From NCBI RefSeq assembly GCF_023333585.1, contig NZ_JAIQZN010000077.1:1-33329 (forward strand): DNA of 33,329 nucleotides, in the 5' to 3' direction. Source of the DNA: Argonema antarcticum A004/B2. Lineage in GTDB: Bacteria > Cyanobacteriota > Cyanobacteriia > Cyanobacteriales > Aerosakkonemataceae. A model generated the notes under the pieces. The model saw only the letters and a list, made by a program, of their open reading frames with translations. It ran no database searches and had not been told where the DNA came from. This document shows, piece after piece, positions 23,921 through 32,118 of this stretch (position 1 is the first letter of the stretch; every line of letters starts with the position of its first letter). Both the position numbers and the translations under genes were made by a program.

Positions 23921-23937
23921 TCGGCTTTCATAGCCGA
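23921..23937 (+). terminator. small hairpin after trmJ
   Basis: TCGGCT-TTCAT-AGCCGA, four bases beyond the trmJ stop. No immediate T-run; a TTTTTTGGG string follows about 30 bases later. A weak candidate. Confidence 0.4.
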
Positions 23938-24047
23938 CTCGATCCGAGTACACCTGGGATGTAGTAGAGTTTTTTGGGTTTAGTATTATCGGTGTACTGT
24001 GCATTTTTTGTCCGCAAATTAAGTCAACTTTCTAAGAGGTGTCATCC

Positions 24048-25814
24048 GTGGCAGCGTCCGATCAGGGCTATCCCCGTCGCCAGCGGCGGCAGCTCAAACA
24101 ACAGCAAGTGCCACAGCGGCAGGAATTAGCCCGGACACCAAACGATCGGTCTGGGCTTCGACCCAGACCGTCTAAGGCAGGGGTTTCTTCTGCCCTAGAG
24201 CGAGGATTGCCCAGGAATGTAGGCCAACACCGTGACGGCTTGAACTGGTGGCAAAGGCTGTTTGGTCAACCCTCCCAAAAACCAGCACCCCCAGCCAGAA
24301 AGCAGCGGGGAAGCAAGGTAGTAGGATCTGGTAATCTCACCAATCTTTCACTCAGACCAACAACCTCAAAGGACGGGCTTACTAAATTTAGGGCAAAACC
24401 AACTTCTCTAGTGCAGGCGACCCCCGCGGCAAGAGAGATTTCCTCATCCAAAATCCAAAATGATCGCTTGATGTTAGATTTGGGATTGCCAATTTTGGAT
24501 GAAGAGGAATATTCGGGACAAACTCTTGAGGGTTTGAACTATAGAACAAATCCCAAATCCCAAATCCCAAATCCAAAATCGAATGGCGCAAGGGATCGGC
24601 AAAGCAGGAAAGCAAAAGAGGAAAAGATTGGGAAATCCCCTCAGCCCAATCCTTCCCCAGCCTCTGTTTCACGGAGATCGTTACCTAAGCAGCGACGGAA
24701 CTCCCCTCGCGTACTGGTGTACGCAATGCGCCTACTCATTTTGGGGATCGGTTTAGGTGCGATCGTCGGTACAATACTGTCGATTTGGAACCCAGCCAGC
24801 CACAAGCCATCTGCAATCTCTGAGACAGTTAATCCTTCCCAGCATAGTGCTGTAGCAGATGTTAGTTTAAAACCCTCCTCTACATTTGGAGATGACTTAA
24901 CGGCGCTGAAGCTGAGTCAGGAAATTATGCCATTGAGAACTGCTGTACAGTCCTTAGCAAATCAGTATCCCCAATTGGCTCCAGGTATATTTATCCTCGA
25001 TATAGATACGGGTGCTTATCTAGATTGGAATGGTGCTGCCAACTTGGCAGCGGCTAGCACGATTAAAGTACCGATTTTAGTTGCCTTTTTCCAAGATGTG
25101 GATGCTGGCAAAATTCGCTTAGATGAAGTAATGGCCATAGAACCAGAAGCGATCGCTTCTGGTTCTGGCAAGATGCAGTACAAACCCCCAGGAACAAAAT
25201 ATACGGCTCTGGAAACGGTAACCCAGATGATTACAATCAGCGACAACACCGCCACCAATATGCTGATTGCGCGTCTGGGTGGCGCGGAAGCCCTAAATCA
25301 GCGCTTCCGAGACTGGGGGCTGACAGCAACGGCAATCCACAACAAACTACCCGATATAAAAGGAACAAACATCACCAGTTCTAAAGAGTTGGCAAGCTTG
25401 ATAGGGCGGGTAAACCAGGGCGAGTTGGTGTCCCTACCGTCGCGCGATCGTCTCCTCGATATCATGCGACGAACGGTAAACAACTCTCTCCTGCCACGCG
25501 GACTGGGAAAAGGAGCCACAATTGCCCACAAAACTGGCAATATTGGCTCAATGCTTGCTGATGTTGGCTTAATCGATTTGCCCAGCGGTAAGCGCTATAT
25601 CGCCGCAGTGATGGTTAAACGTCCCCGCAACGATACGCGGGCAGCTGAACTGATTAACAAGATCTCTCGCGTCACCTATCAATACTTCAGCAAACCCATA
25701 CCTAATACCCAGTTACCAGCTGGCGATGGGACAACTCCCGGTAATTCCATTCCTTCTCCCACCCCCATTAATCGCCTAGAAGATACCCGATCTGTTAATG
25801 CTCGTAACCGCTGA
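24048..25814 (+). CDS. membrane-anchored class A beta-lactamase-like serine hydrolase, 588 aa
   Basis: Penicillin-binding-type serine hydrolase, probably a cell-wall or beta-lactam-related enzyme facing the periplasm. GTG 24048 has AGAGG eight bases upstream; a GTG at 24039 overlaps that site. The first 220 residues are basic, low in complexity and poorly conserved. A single transmembrane helix follows (VYAMRLLILGIGLGAIVGTI, about 224-243). The catalytic domain (about 290-540) has SxxK as STIK near 337-340, SDN near 398-400 and HKTG near 494-497. The basic N-terminal region is therefore cytoplasmic. Part of it (RTNPKSQIPNPKSNG) is encoded by a heptamer repeat, AAATCCC, inside the gene. The C-terminal tail is Pro/Thr-rich. 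Confidence 0.85.
   Translation: MAASDQGYPRRQRRQLKQQQVPQRQELARTPNDRSGLRPRPSKAGVSSALERGLPRNVGQHRDGLNWWQRLFGQPSQKPAPPARKQRGSKVVGSGNLTNLSLRPTTSKDGLTKFRAKPTSLVQATPAAREISSSKIQNDRLMLDLGLPILDEEEYSGQTLEGLNYRTNPKSQIPNPKSNGARDRQSRKAKEEKIGKSPQPNPSPASVSRRSLPKQRRNSPRVLVYAMRLLILGIGLGAIVGTILSIWNPASHKPSAISETVNPSQHSAVADVSLKPSSTFGDDLTALKLSQEIMPLRTAVQSLANQYPQLAPGIFILDIDTGAYLDWNGAANLAAASTIKVPILVAFFQDVDAGKIRLDEVMAIEPEAIASGSGKMQYKPPGTKYTALETVTQMITISDNTATNMLIARLGGAEALNQRFRDWGLTATAIHNKLPDIKGTNITSSKELASLIGRVNQGELVSLPSRDRLLDIMRRTVNNSLLPRGLGKGATIAHKTGNIGSMLADVGLIDLPSGKRYIAAVMVKRPRNDTRAAELINKISRVTYQYFSKPIPNTQLPAGDGTTPGNSIPSPTPINRLEDTRSVNARNR
24548..24580. repeat. heptamer STRR array inside a coding region (AAATCCC)
   Basis: AAATCCC three times, then AAATCCA and AAATC, fully inside the serine hydrolase gene and read as NPKSQIPNPKS. 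Related strings (CCAAAATCC near 24450; GATTTGGGATT near 24477) lie about 70-100 bases upstream in the same gene. Confidence 0.9.
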
Positions 25815-25822
25815 AAAAGGGG

Positions 25823-25933
25823 CTAGAAAAGTCAAAAGTCAAAAGAAAATTGCTCATTAGTCATTAGTCATTGGTCATTGCTCCCCCACTCTCCCACTCT
25901 CCCACTCCCCTTTTTGACTTTTGACTTTTCTAG
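25823..25933. repeat. 22-bp inverted repeat built from GTCAAAA heptamers at a convergent junction
   Basis: Arms 25823-25844 and 25912-25933 are perfect complements: CTAG, then (AAAAGTC) units. The loop holds CATTAGT/CATTGGT heptamers (25855-25880) and an 8-bp CACTCTCC repeat. The right arm overlaps the obgE stop codon by four bases. It may act as a terminator for both genes. The copy after the sulfurtransferase gene (30549 on) has the same GGGGCTAGAAAAGTC start. Confidence 0.85.
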
Positions 25934-26937
25934 TCCCTAGCCCCTGTTTCTTCCAGCATTCGCCAAATTTCCTGCAACATTGCCTCTAATCCGTTGTGGC
26001 TAACAGCAGAGATTAGGAAAACAGGGGCATTGCGAAGAGATCGGAGTTCGGATGCGAATGCTTCCAAATCGCGATCGATCGAAACCGCATCCATTTTATT
26101 AAGTGCCAGAACTTGCAGGCGTTCTGGTAAACCTCTACCGTATGCTTGCAACTCCTGCTCAATTGTTTGATAGTTACCCATCGGATCTTCTGCCGTCACA
26201 TCGATCAAGTGCAGCAGCAAACGAGTGCGCTCAATATGGCGCAAAAAATCGTGACCCAACCCCACACCCTCGTGGGCACCCTCTATCAATCCAGGAATAT
26301 CGGCAAACACAGCACCATCGCCGTTAGGTTTACGCACCACACCCAAATTCGGCTCTAAGGTCGTAAACGGATAATCTGCTATTTTAGGACGAGCCGCTGA
26401 AATCGCTGAAATTAAAGTAGATTTACCTGCATTCGGCAAACCGATAATCCCTACTTCCGCAAGCAGTTTCAACTCCAAACGCAGCAACCGTTTTTCCCCT
26501 GCTAGTCCTGGAAGAGCATATTCGGGGGCGCGGTTGCGGTTGCTGAGGAAATGCTGGTTTCCCAAACCACCTTTACCACCTTGAGCTACACAGATAGTTT
26601 GCCCCGGTTGTACCAAATCCGCGAATAATTCGTCTGTTTCGGTATCGTAGACAGATGTGCCGCAGGCAACTGGAATAATGCGATCGCTTCCATTTGCCCC
26701 AGTGCGATTATTCGGCCCTCCACGTCCCCCATCTTCCGCCTTAAAACGGTGAATGTATTTAAAATCCAGCAAAGTTTGCAGGTTCTCCGTCGCTACGAAG
26801 AATACCGAACCGCCCTTGCCACCATTGCCACCCGATGGCCCCCCAGCCGGAACATACTTTTCTCGTCGGAAGGCGACAATGCCATCGCCTCCATTTCCAG
26901 CCTCTACTTCAATCTCTGCTTGGTCAATAAATTGCAT
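25930..26937 (-). CDS. obgE: Obg family GTPase (ObgE/CgtA), 335 aa
   Basis: Essential GTPase that binds the 50S ribosomal subunit and helps its maturation. The Gly-rich Obg fold covers 1-158 ([32 protein letters not shown]). G-domain motifs: G1 GLPNAGKS (166-173), G2 region [10 protein letters not shown]3 DIPG (213-216), G4 NKMD (280-283), G5 SAV (310-312). There is no extra C-terminal domain, so this is the short form usual in cyanobacteria. It ends inside the right arm of the convergent inverted repeat, and degenerate heptamers lie upstream of its start. Confidence 0.96.
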   Translation of the reverse strand: MQFIDQAEIEVEAGNGGDGIVAFRREKYVPAGGPSGGNGGKGGSVFFVATENLQTLLDFKYIHRFKAEDGGRGGPNNRTGANGSDRIIPVACGTSVYDTETDELFADLVQPGQTICVAQGGKGGLGNQHFLSNRNRAPEYALPGLAGEKRLLRLELKLLAEVGIIGLPNAGKSTLISAISAARPKIADYPFTTLEPNLGVVRKPNGDGAVFADIPGLIEGAHEGVGLGHDFLRHIERTRLLLHLIDVTAEDPMGNYQTIEQELQAYGRGLPERLQVLALNKMDAVSIDRDLEAFASELRSLRNAPVFLISAVSHNGLEAMLQEIWRMLEETGARD

Positions 26938-26950
26938 ATCACTTATTCGT

Positions 26951-26978
26951 CATTAGTCATCAGTCATTGGTCGTCAGT
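26951..26978. repeat. degenerate heptamer STRR (CATTAGT-type)
   Basis: CATTAGT, CATCAGT, CATTGGT and CGTCAGT in tandem, beginning 14 bases upstream of the obgE start. Four variants of one heptamer, as if an older array is decaying. Confidence 0.75.
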
Positions 26979-27008
26979 TAGTTATTTTTAAGTGATGACC
27001 AATGACTG

Positions 27009-27716
27009 CTAACAATATTGGGACACATCTTCACCACAATCATCTGCTAAATAAGACAGCGCTCGGAAGCGCAAGCCTACTAACTGATCGTAAAGTGGAT
27101 TTAGCTTACACAGGGGGGGAATATGTACGACTTTGTGGTCAAACAGGGTCACATCTCGCTCAAACGGACACTGGGACGGGATCATTTTGCACAAGAAGCG
27201 AGCCACCCTGGGATCTTGAATGTCCAGTCCTTCTAGCCAGTTCCGTACAGGTTTGAGCGCATCCCGTGACGGTTGCCCCTGGATGTACTCCTTTGCAGGT
27301 ACTCCGCCTTGATGGGATACAAGAGTAGCAGGTGCTTCTGCCTTATCTTCGTAGAGAGTATGGCGTAAAGCCTCTAGCACTTCTTCCTTTTGTCCCAAAG
27401 CCTGACAAAACTTGTGCAGTACTTCATCCTCGCTGACAGAATAAACACCATCGGCTAATGCCACCATTACAGCAGTTCGCAAGAAATTCTCGGCAGCATC
27501 AGTGTTTTGCCCCAAAACCTGCGCTAACTCTGCTGGCCCGATCGGTTCCAGCGACCCCAAATCAACTGAGGGAGCAAGTTCATCCTGAGTCAAAGAGGCA
27601 ATTAACTGCTGTTCTCGATCGTCAAAGTTGCCGTCAGCCCAAGCAAGAGTAAGCAAACCGCGCAGCCAAGCTGCAATTTGTTCGCTTGTGTAGGGAGATT
27701 GCAGAATGCTCGTCAT
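27009..27716 (-). CDS. TerB-like / Mo-nitrogenase_C-domain protein, 235 aa
   Basis: Residues 5-125 resemble a TerB-like helical domain (LLTLAWADGNFDDREQQLI, then MVALADGVYSVSEDEVLHKF, two similar acidic repeats). Residues about 155-235 match the domain named for the Mo-dependent nitrogenase C-terminus (ALKPVRNWLEGLDIQDPRVA, FLCKMIPSQCPFERDV, IPPLCKLNPLYDQLVGLRFR, ADDCGEDVSQY). Despite that name it is not a nitrogenase subunit: no cluster-binding pattern or nif gene is nearby, and such proteins occur in many non-fixing cyanobacteria. Four conserved Cys in the C-terminal part could bind metal. Function unknown. The ATG at 27716 is the natural start. It lies 71 bases upstream of obgE in the same direction. 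Confidence 0.82.
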   Translation of the reverse strand: MTSILQSPYTSEQIAAWLRGLLTLAWADGNFDDREQQLIASLTQDELAPSVDLGSLEPIGPAELAQVLGQNTDAAENFLRTAVMVALADGVYSVSEDEVLHKFCQALGQKEEVLEALRHTLYEDKAEAPATLVSHQGGVPAKEYIQGQPSRDALKPVRNWLEGLDIQDPRVARFLCKMIPSQCPFERDVTLFDHKVVHIPPLCKLNPLYDQLVGLRFRALSYLADDCGEDVSQYC

Positions 27717-27793
27717 AGTACCTATTTAATGCTTATACTCGACTCGATTTTAACTCTTGTGATGGTGGCAGTGCTAATAAGTTGATATTATTC

Positions 27794-27828
27794 AATCTAA
27801 AATCCAAAATCTAAAATCTAAAATTGGA
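27794..27828. repeat. heptamer STRR array (AATCTAA/AATCCAA)
   Basis: AATCTAA, AATCCAA, AATCTAA, AATCTAA, then a decayed unit, in the divergent gap between the Mo-nitrogenase_C-domain gene and the small transporter gene. Confidence 0.88.
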
Positions 27829-27856
27829 TGATATCTTTACACGAGAATTATAAGTT

Positions 27857-28225
27857 GTGACCCCCTCAGAGTTTGGACTGTTTCTCATTTCGGTGTTAAC
27901 AAGTGTCGCGGGGCAATTTTTCCTAAAAGCAGGGGCATCAAAGCTAGGGAAAGTCAATGCCAGCAACTGGTTGAGTCATATTATAGGGATTGCGCTCACT
28001 CCTGAACTATTGTTTGGCCTTACTTGCTATGGTCTAGGAGCCTGCGCTTACATTCTGCTGCTGACGCGAGTCAAATTAAGTGTTGCTGGCCCAGCGGTTT
28101 CCTTAGTTTATGTTTTCTCCCTGCTGTTGGGCTACTTTGTTTTTGGGGAACCAATTCCGGTGAGTCGGATTGTGGGTTTGGGTCTAATCGTATCCGGTGT
28201 TGTTTTAGTGGTTTGGAACAGATGA
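27857..28225 (+). CDS. EamA/SMR-like four-helix membrane protein, 122 aa
   Basis: Small integral membrane protein with four hydrophobic helices, like one repeat of an EamA (DMT superfamily) transporter or a small multidrug-resistance protein; such proteins work as dimers and export amphipathic compounds or move lipid-linked sugars. Visible features are SVAGQFFLKAGASKLG in helix 1, CYGLGACAYILLLTRVKLSV in the middle, and LLLGYFVFGEPIPVSRIVGL near the end, with the conserved Glu-Pro of the family. The start is a GTG at 27857 without a clear ribosome site. Its substrate cannot be assigned. Confidence 0.8.
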   Translation: MTPSEFGLFLISVLTSVAGQFFLKAGASKLGKVNASNWLSHIIGIALTPELLFGLTCYGLGACAYILLLTRVKLSVAGPAVSLVYVFSLLLGYFVFGEPIPVSRIVGLGLIVSGVVLVVWNR

Positions 28226-28246
28226 TTTCACTGAGAATTAAAAATC

Positions 28247-28308
28247 AAAAATTAAAAATGGAAATCAAATCGCATTTTTAATTTTTAATTTTTAATTTTT
28301 AATTTTTC
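28247..28308. terminator. AT-rich hairpin with heptamers at a convergent junction
   Basis: AAAAATTAAAAATG (28247-28260) and CATTTTTAATTTTT (28273-28286) pair perfectly; the right arm continues as ATTTTTA heptamers to about 28305. It closes both the small transporter gene and the convergent methyltransferase gene. Confidence 0.55.
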
Positions 28309-29388
28309 TTAAGTGCGTCTGCACAAAATCCAGCGTAGTTCCATCGGTGGTTGACCATTAACGATCGGGAACAGATCTCGGCCTGTTGCCCAGTTAGCAA
28401 ACCATCCGGTTGGTGGCCATGCCTCCGCAGGCAGGTGTTTCTGCTCGTATTCAAACACAGATTCATCTGAGATTGTTTCTAGGGGTAGTCCTTCCATTGC
28501 CGATGCTAGATCTGCGCGTGTAAAAATGGATGACCACGCTATTTCTGACATTTCTCGTACTACTTGTTCTGGTGCGTAGCCATCGGCGGTCAAGAAAGTG
28601 TTAAATAGTAAAAGACCACCGGAGCGAATCACATCGCACATTTTAGCAAGTAACAGTCGCAGTTGATCCGCATCTCGAAAATGAGAAATTACTTCTGCAA
28701 CTATTGCCATTTTATAATGAGCGGGTCGCATCCGCACCATTGGGTCGAGGATATTACCTTGCGTGACTACCACAGGTAATCCCTCTGCTTCCACGGTTCC
28801 TTGGATCTGTTCGACAAAAGCAGGGGTTAATTCGATCGCGTGAACTAAATAGCCAAGCCTTGCTAGAGGTAGAGTATTGCGTCCCGTTCCAGCTCCTATA
28901 TCTAAAATGGGTGTAATTGAAGGGTCTTGCCCTAATTCAGCCACTGTAGCCATCACCTTGGCATCTGGATGAGAACCGAATAAAGGCGGTTTTCTGGTTT
29001 CAACCCAGCTTTTGTATTGATCTGCAACTGATGAAACCGCTGTTGTCAGATTGCAAGTCAAACCTACATTAGGGGGTTTAGCTGGTTCGTACTTGAGTAC
29101 AATACTTGAATGAGGTGAAGTGCGAAATCCTTCTTCCAACCTACGGCTAAGAACTTGACGCAACTGCTGTAGTTCTTCTTCAGAAAAGGCTTTGCCAAGT
29201 GAGTCGAATAGCATCTTCAGTCGCTGTAAGTAATGATCCAGCATTGCCGGTACGCAAGGCATTACCAGTTCACCACGGGGATATATGCGCGTATTGAGCT
29301 TGTTAAGAATGACTTGCTGTAATACAGCCGGATCGGTCACTAACGGCAGTGGTTGTGTCAATGCTTGTGTATCTTTAGAGGCGACCAA
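28309..29388 (-). CDS. class I SAM-dependent methyltransferase, 359 aa
   Basis: Residues 1-125 are a helical region without a known name (PAMLDHYLQRLKMLFDSLGK, FSEEELQQLRQVLSRRLEEG). A Rossmann methyltransferase domain follows: motif I ITPILDIGAGTGRNTLPLAR, an acidic strand-2 end (IELT), the motif region VVTQGNILDP, and IVAEVISHFRDADQLRLLLA with IRSGGLLLFNTFL. The substrate is unknown. The start is a TTG at 29388 with GGAG ten bases upstream; there is no ATG before residue 43, so the TTG is needed to keep the N-terminal region. Gene order gives no clue to its pathway. Confidence 0.82.
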   Translation of the reverse strand: MVASKDTQALTQPLPLVTDPAVLQQVILNKLNTRIYPRGELVMPCVPAMLDHYLQRLKMLFDSLGKAFSEEELQQLRQVLSRRLEEGFRTSPHSSIVLKYEPAKPPNVGLTCNLTTAVSSVADQYKSWVETRKPPLFGSHPDAKVMATVAELGQDPSITPILDIGAGTGRNTLPLARLGYLVHAIELTPAFVEQIQGTVEAEGLPVVVTQGNILDPMVRMRPAHYKMAIVAEVISHFRDADQLRLLLAKMCDVIRSGGLLLFNTFLTADGYAPEQVVREMSEIAWSSIFTRADLASAMEGLPLETISDESVFEYEQKHLPAEAWPPTGWFANWATGRDLFPIVNGQPPMELRWILCRRT

Positions 29389-29701
29389 GTTCCCAGTCTC
29401 CGTTGCTTCACATCTGTTGGATTGATTTAAATTTTAACCAATAGGTGCCCAAAGCCCTAAAGTATAGCTAGGGACTTTCTTGCTAGGGGCTAGAGTAAAA
29501 AGGTTTAGAATCAAGGGTTTCAGGAATTAAGAATGTCTTAACCGCCCTGGCGGTCACTATATCATCAAGTCATCCAGGCGGGATGTAATGAAGAACCTCA
29601 CCCCCCAACCCCCCTCCCCGTTGTGGAGAGCAGGGTGGTTTCATACAAAGAGAGAAAAATGATAATGTTCCTAAGCGATCGAAAGTCTACAACCAAAAAG
29701 T
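29389..29701. other. divergent intergenic region with repeats
   Basis: No gene seen. It carries a full dispersed hairpin repeat (29462-29561), a degenerate CCCCCTCCCCGTTG-type GC repeat (29600-29635) like that near 14651, and a short AT-rich stretch just before the sulfurtransferase ATG. Promoters for both flanking genes should be here. Confidence 0.6.
29462..29561 (+). repeat. dispersed ~100-bp hairpin repeat, full copy
   Basis: Same order as 10468-10576: GTATAGCTA, TTGCTAGGGGCTAGAG, ATCAAGGGTTT, GGAATTAAGAATG, then the core hairpin ACCGCC-CT-GGCGGT and CTATA. Differences from the other copy include an eight-base shorter CTAG section. Confidence 0.8.
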
Positions 29702-30550
29702 ATGAATCTGATCGAGCAGTTGCAGCAAATTACAGACTATAGGCTTGTAGTTTCCCCACAATGGCTGTCCGAACACCTGGACGATCCGCAAATTGTAATT
29801 GTTGATTGTCGCTTTTCCCTTGCAGATACAGAATTGGGACCCCTACAATATCAGACGAGTCACATTCAAGGCTCACACTATCTCGACCTCAACGACGATC
29901 TTTCTTCGCCAGTTGGTAAACATGGCGGACGACACCCTTTGCCAAACCCAGTCGAATTAGCCAAAAAATTAGCAGCAATCGGGATTAATTCCCAGGAAAC
30001 TCTAGTTGTCGCCTACGATGATTCCCGCTTTGCCTTTGCTTCCCGTCTGTGGTGGTTGCTGCGCTATCTGGGACACGACAAGGTTGCTTTGCTTGATGGT
30101 GGCTGGAAGTCATGGCTATCGGCTGGTTATCCGGTTACAGACGCACTGGCAATGCCCAAACAGGGTAAATTTTTGCCAGAGGTGCGATCGCACTTTGTCG
30201 TAGACATTGACACCGTAAAAGACCGCAAAGACCTGCCAGAAGTCGTGTTAGTCGATTCGCGGGAGAGCGATCGCTACCGAGGCGAACGAGAACCGATCGA
30301 TCCTATTGCCGGACATATCCCCAGTGCCGTTAATTATCCCTGGCAAGATGTCACCGATGAAGTTAGCAGGGTGCTACCCGTGACAGAGCAAAAACGCCGC
30401 TGGTCAGGCTTAGAAAACGCCCAAGAGATTATGGTTTACTGCGGTTCTGGCGTTACTGCCTGCGTGAATTTATTGTCTTTAGAAATGGCTGGAATTCATA
30501 CGGGAAAGCTCTATGCCGGTAGCTGGAGCGATTGGTGTTCCTATAGCTAG
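29702..30550 (+). CDS. two-domain rhodanese sulfurtransferase (MST-type), 282 aa
   Basis: Moves sulfane sulfur to thiol or cyanide acceptors. There are two rhodanese domains (about 14-140 and 160-282). The first is inactive in this family; it shows VIVDCRFSLADTELG, HIQGSHYLDLNDDLSSP and GRHPLP. The second carries active-site C247 in the loop YCGSGVTAC, which resembles 3-mercaptopyruvate sulfurtransferases (CG-S-G-V-T-A-C) more than classical thiosulfate rhodanese (CRKGVT). There is no signal peptide, so it is cytoplasmic. ATG 29702 gives a normal N-terminus. Heptamer arrays follow its stop directly. Confidence 0.9.
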   Translation: MNLIEQLQQITDYRLVVSPQWLSEHLDDPQIVIVDCRFSLADTELGPLQYQTSHIQGSHYLDLNDDLSSPVGKHGGRHPLPNPVELAKKLAAIGINSQETLVVAYDDSRFAFASRLWWLLRYLGHDKVALLDGGWKSWLSAGYPVTDALAMPKQGKFLPEVRSHFVVDIDTVKDRKDLPEVVLVDSRESDRYRGEREPIDPIAGHIPSAVNYPWQDVTDEVSRVLPVTEQKRRWSGLENAQEIMVYCGSGVTACVNLLSLEMAGIHTGKLYAGSWSDWCSYS

Positions 30551-30561
30551 GGGCTAGAAAA

Positions 30562-30638
30562 GTCAAAAGTCAAAAGTCAAAAGTCAAAAGTCAAAAGTCA
30601 AAAGTCAAAAGTCAAAAGTCAAAAGTCAAAAGTCAAAA
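30562..30638. repeat. heptamer STRR array (GTCAAAA x11)
   Basis: Eleven copies of GTCAAAA preceded by GGGGCTAGAAAA, starting within 12 bases of the sulfurtransferase stop. The same start motif begins the inverted repeat at 25823. Confidence 0.97.
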
Positions 30639-30653
30639 AATAATTAATTACAA

Positions 30654-30700
30654 CTGACCACTGACCACTGACCACTGACCACTGACCACTGACCACTGAC
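30654..30700. repeat. heptamer STRR array (CTGACCA x6) ending at a stop codon
   Basis: Six copies of CTGACCA plus CTGAC; the last base is also the first base of the outer-membrane-protein stop codon (minus strand). Together with the GTCAAAA array it fills the convergent gap. Confidence 0.96.
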
Positions 30701-31944
30701 TAATCAAAAATTTGCCAATCAACACTGTAAGTAACGCTCAAAAACAAGCTATCGAAATCAATGTTTGGCTCGTTAGAACTGCCCAAAGTTGTGCCAGCCT
30801 GGACGTTAATCTGGCTATCCTTAGATACCCCATAAGTTAAGCGACCGAGTAAGCGGTGATACCGATCTAAGCGATCGCGCTTTGTAAAATCAGAATAGCT
30901 AAATTGGTAGTCCATTCCAACCTGCAAATTCGGCTGAAAATAGTAGCTCAAGGAAACCGACAAGTAATTGATGACCCGACTGCGGCTATCTGGATCGGCA
31001 AAACTCAGACGAACATCGTAGAAATAATCTAGGGCTAGCTTTCGAGTCAGCCAGTCTCGTCGCGAAAGCGTCAAATAGGCGGAATGCTCGTTCAAAAAGC
31101 GATCGCCATTACTTGCCCTAAAATATTGTTGATTGCTCCAACCAATTTCGCCAAAGGTACGAGGCGCAATGCGCTGGCTAATACCGGCTCTGAATCTCAC
31201 AAAATTATAATCGAACTGGGATTCATTGAAGTAGCGAATTAAATAACCATCAATTGATGTGCTTAAATAAGTTCCGGGTCTGAGTTCTGGTGCCGACCAC
31301 AGGGTTACGCTAGGAACAAACTGACTATCTGCGATCGGATCGACCCCGGAAAAAACATTGCTCGTGTAAAAATAGCTGATTCGAGGCACCACGTGCAATA
31401 CTGGCTGAGGCTGACGTGGCGGCACTCTCCGCTCTCGCAGGCGCAGCCTTCCCAAATCCGGATCTTCCTGAGCAACAGTCGGCTCCGACTGTTGCTGTGT
31501 CGGTGCAGGCGGGGAGTTAGGAGGCTGTGTTGGCTTTACTTGCTGACGGGGTTGTCCCGTTGGCTGCTGTACCCGATCGGAATTATCAGCCGAGATAAAT
31601 TTAGGCCATACTTCAAAAGTAGCCCGTATGTCTGGCTGCGTATCTGTATCTGATTGCTCCTTGACGATCGAGATTTCTATACTTGGCTTCCCTAAATCCG
31701 CTGCCCAAGAACTAACCCCTGGAATAATTACCTCTGGCGGCAGTTGCTCATTGAGCGAGCCAATTTTATCCTCTGAAGCGACAGGAGAGTGTGTCCGCAG
31801 CATGAGCGGCGCTATAGGCGTCGTCACCGATGGAGTACTTGCCTGTGCCATAGCACGCAATCCCATAGAAGACCAGACTGCACTACCAGAGACTAACAAA
31901 GTGTAGAGCGATCGCTTCCAGCCGGTGTATCGAGCGAAAACCAT
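30700..31944 (-). CDS. predicted outer-membrane beta-barrel protein, 414 aa
   Basis: Exported protein: the ATG at 31944 gives a clear signal peptide (basic start, LYTLLVSGSAVWSSMGL, cut after AMA); a GTG at 31986 would add 14 residues. A Gln/Pro/Thr-rich linker follows (about 125-190). From about 190 to the end the pattern alternates polar and aromatic residues in strands of about ten, separated by turns: PRISYFYTSNVFSG, GTYLSTSIDGYLIRYF, RFRAGISQRIAPRTFGEIGW, LSVSLSYYFQPNLQVGMDY and LFLSVTYSVDWQIFD. This suggests a barrel of 10-14 strands ending in an aromatic-containing strand. I do not recognise a named family. It is divergent from a FecR-domain gene, so the two may work together at the envelope. 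Confidence 0.75.
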   Translation of the reverse strand: MVFARYTGWKRSLYTLLVSGSAVWSSMGLRAMAQASTPSVTTPIAPLMLRTHSPVASEDKIGSLNEQLPPEVIIPGVSSWAADLGKPSIEISIVKEQSDTDTQPDIRATFEVWPKFISADNSDRVQQPTGQPRQQVKPTQPPNSPPAPTQQQSEPTVAQEDPDLGRLRLRERRVPPRQPQPVLHVVPRISYFYTSNVFSGVDPIADSQFVPSVTLWSAPELRPGTYLSTSIDGYLIRYFNESQFDYNFVRFRAGISQRIAPRTFGEIGWSNQQYFRASNGDRFLNEHSAYLTLSRRDWLTRKLALDYFYDVRLSFADPDSRSRVINYLSVSLSYYFQPNLQVGMDYQFSYSDFTKRDRLDRYHRLLGRLTYGVSKDSQINVQAGTTLGSSNEPNIDFDSLFLSVTYSVDWQIFD

Positions 31945-32118
31945 AAGTTTAGCGTTAAATTTTGTGAAAGTACACGATCGATGCACCCCAATCCCACCGA
32001 CATAATTGCACCAAATTCACAGTCTAGCTCTCTATATTTAGAAATAAGCAATAAAATCATTAAAACAGTTATTTTAGATTCTTAATTCAGGATATCTCCT
32101 TTTTACTGCTCCTTACTT

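Noticed and set aside
27009-27716. Nitrogenase gene
   Set aside because: Only the domain name refers to nitrogenase; no metal-cluster motif or nif neighbour is present.
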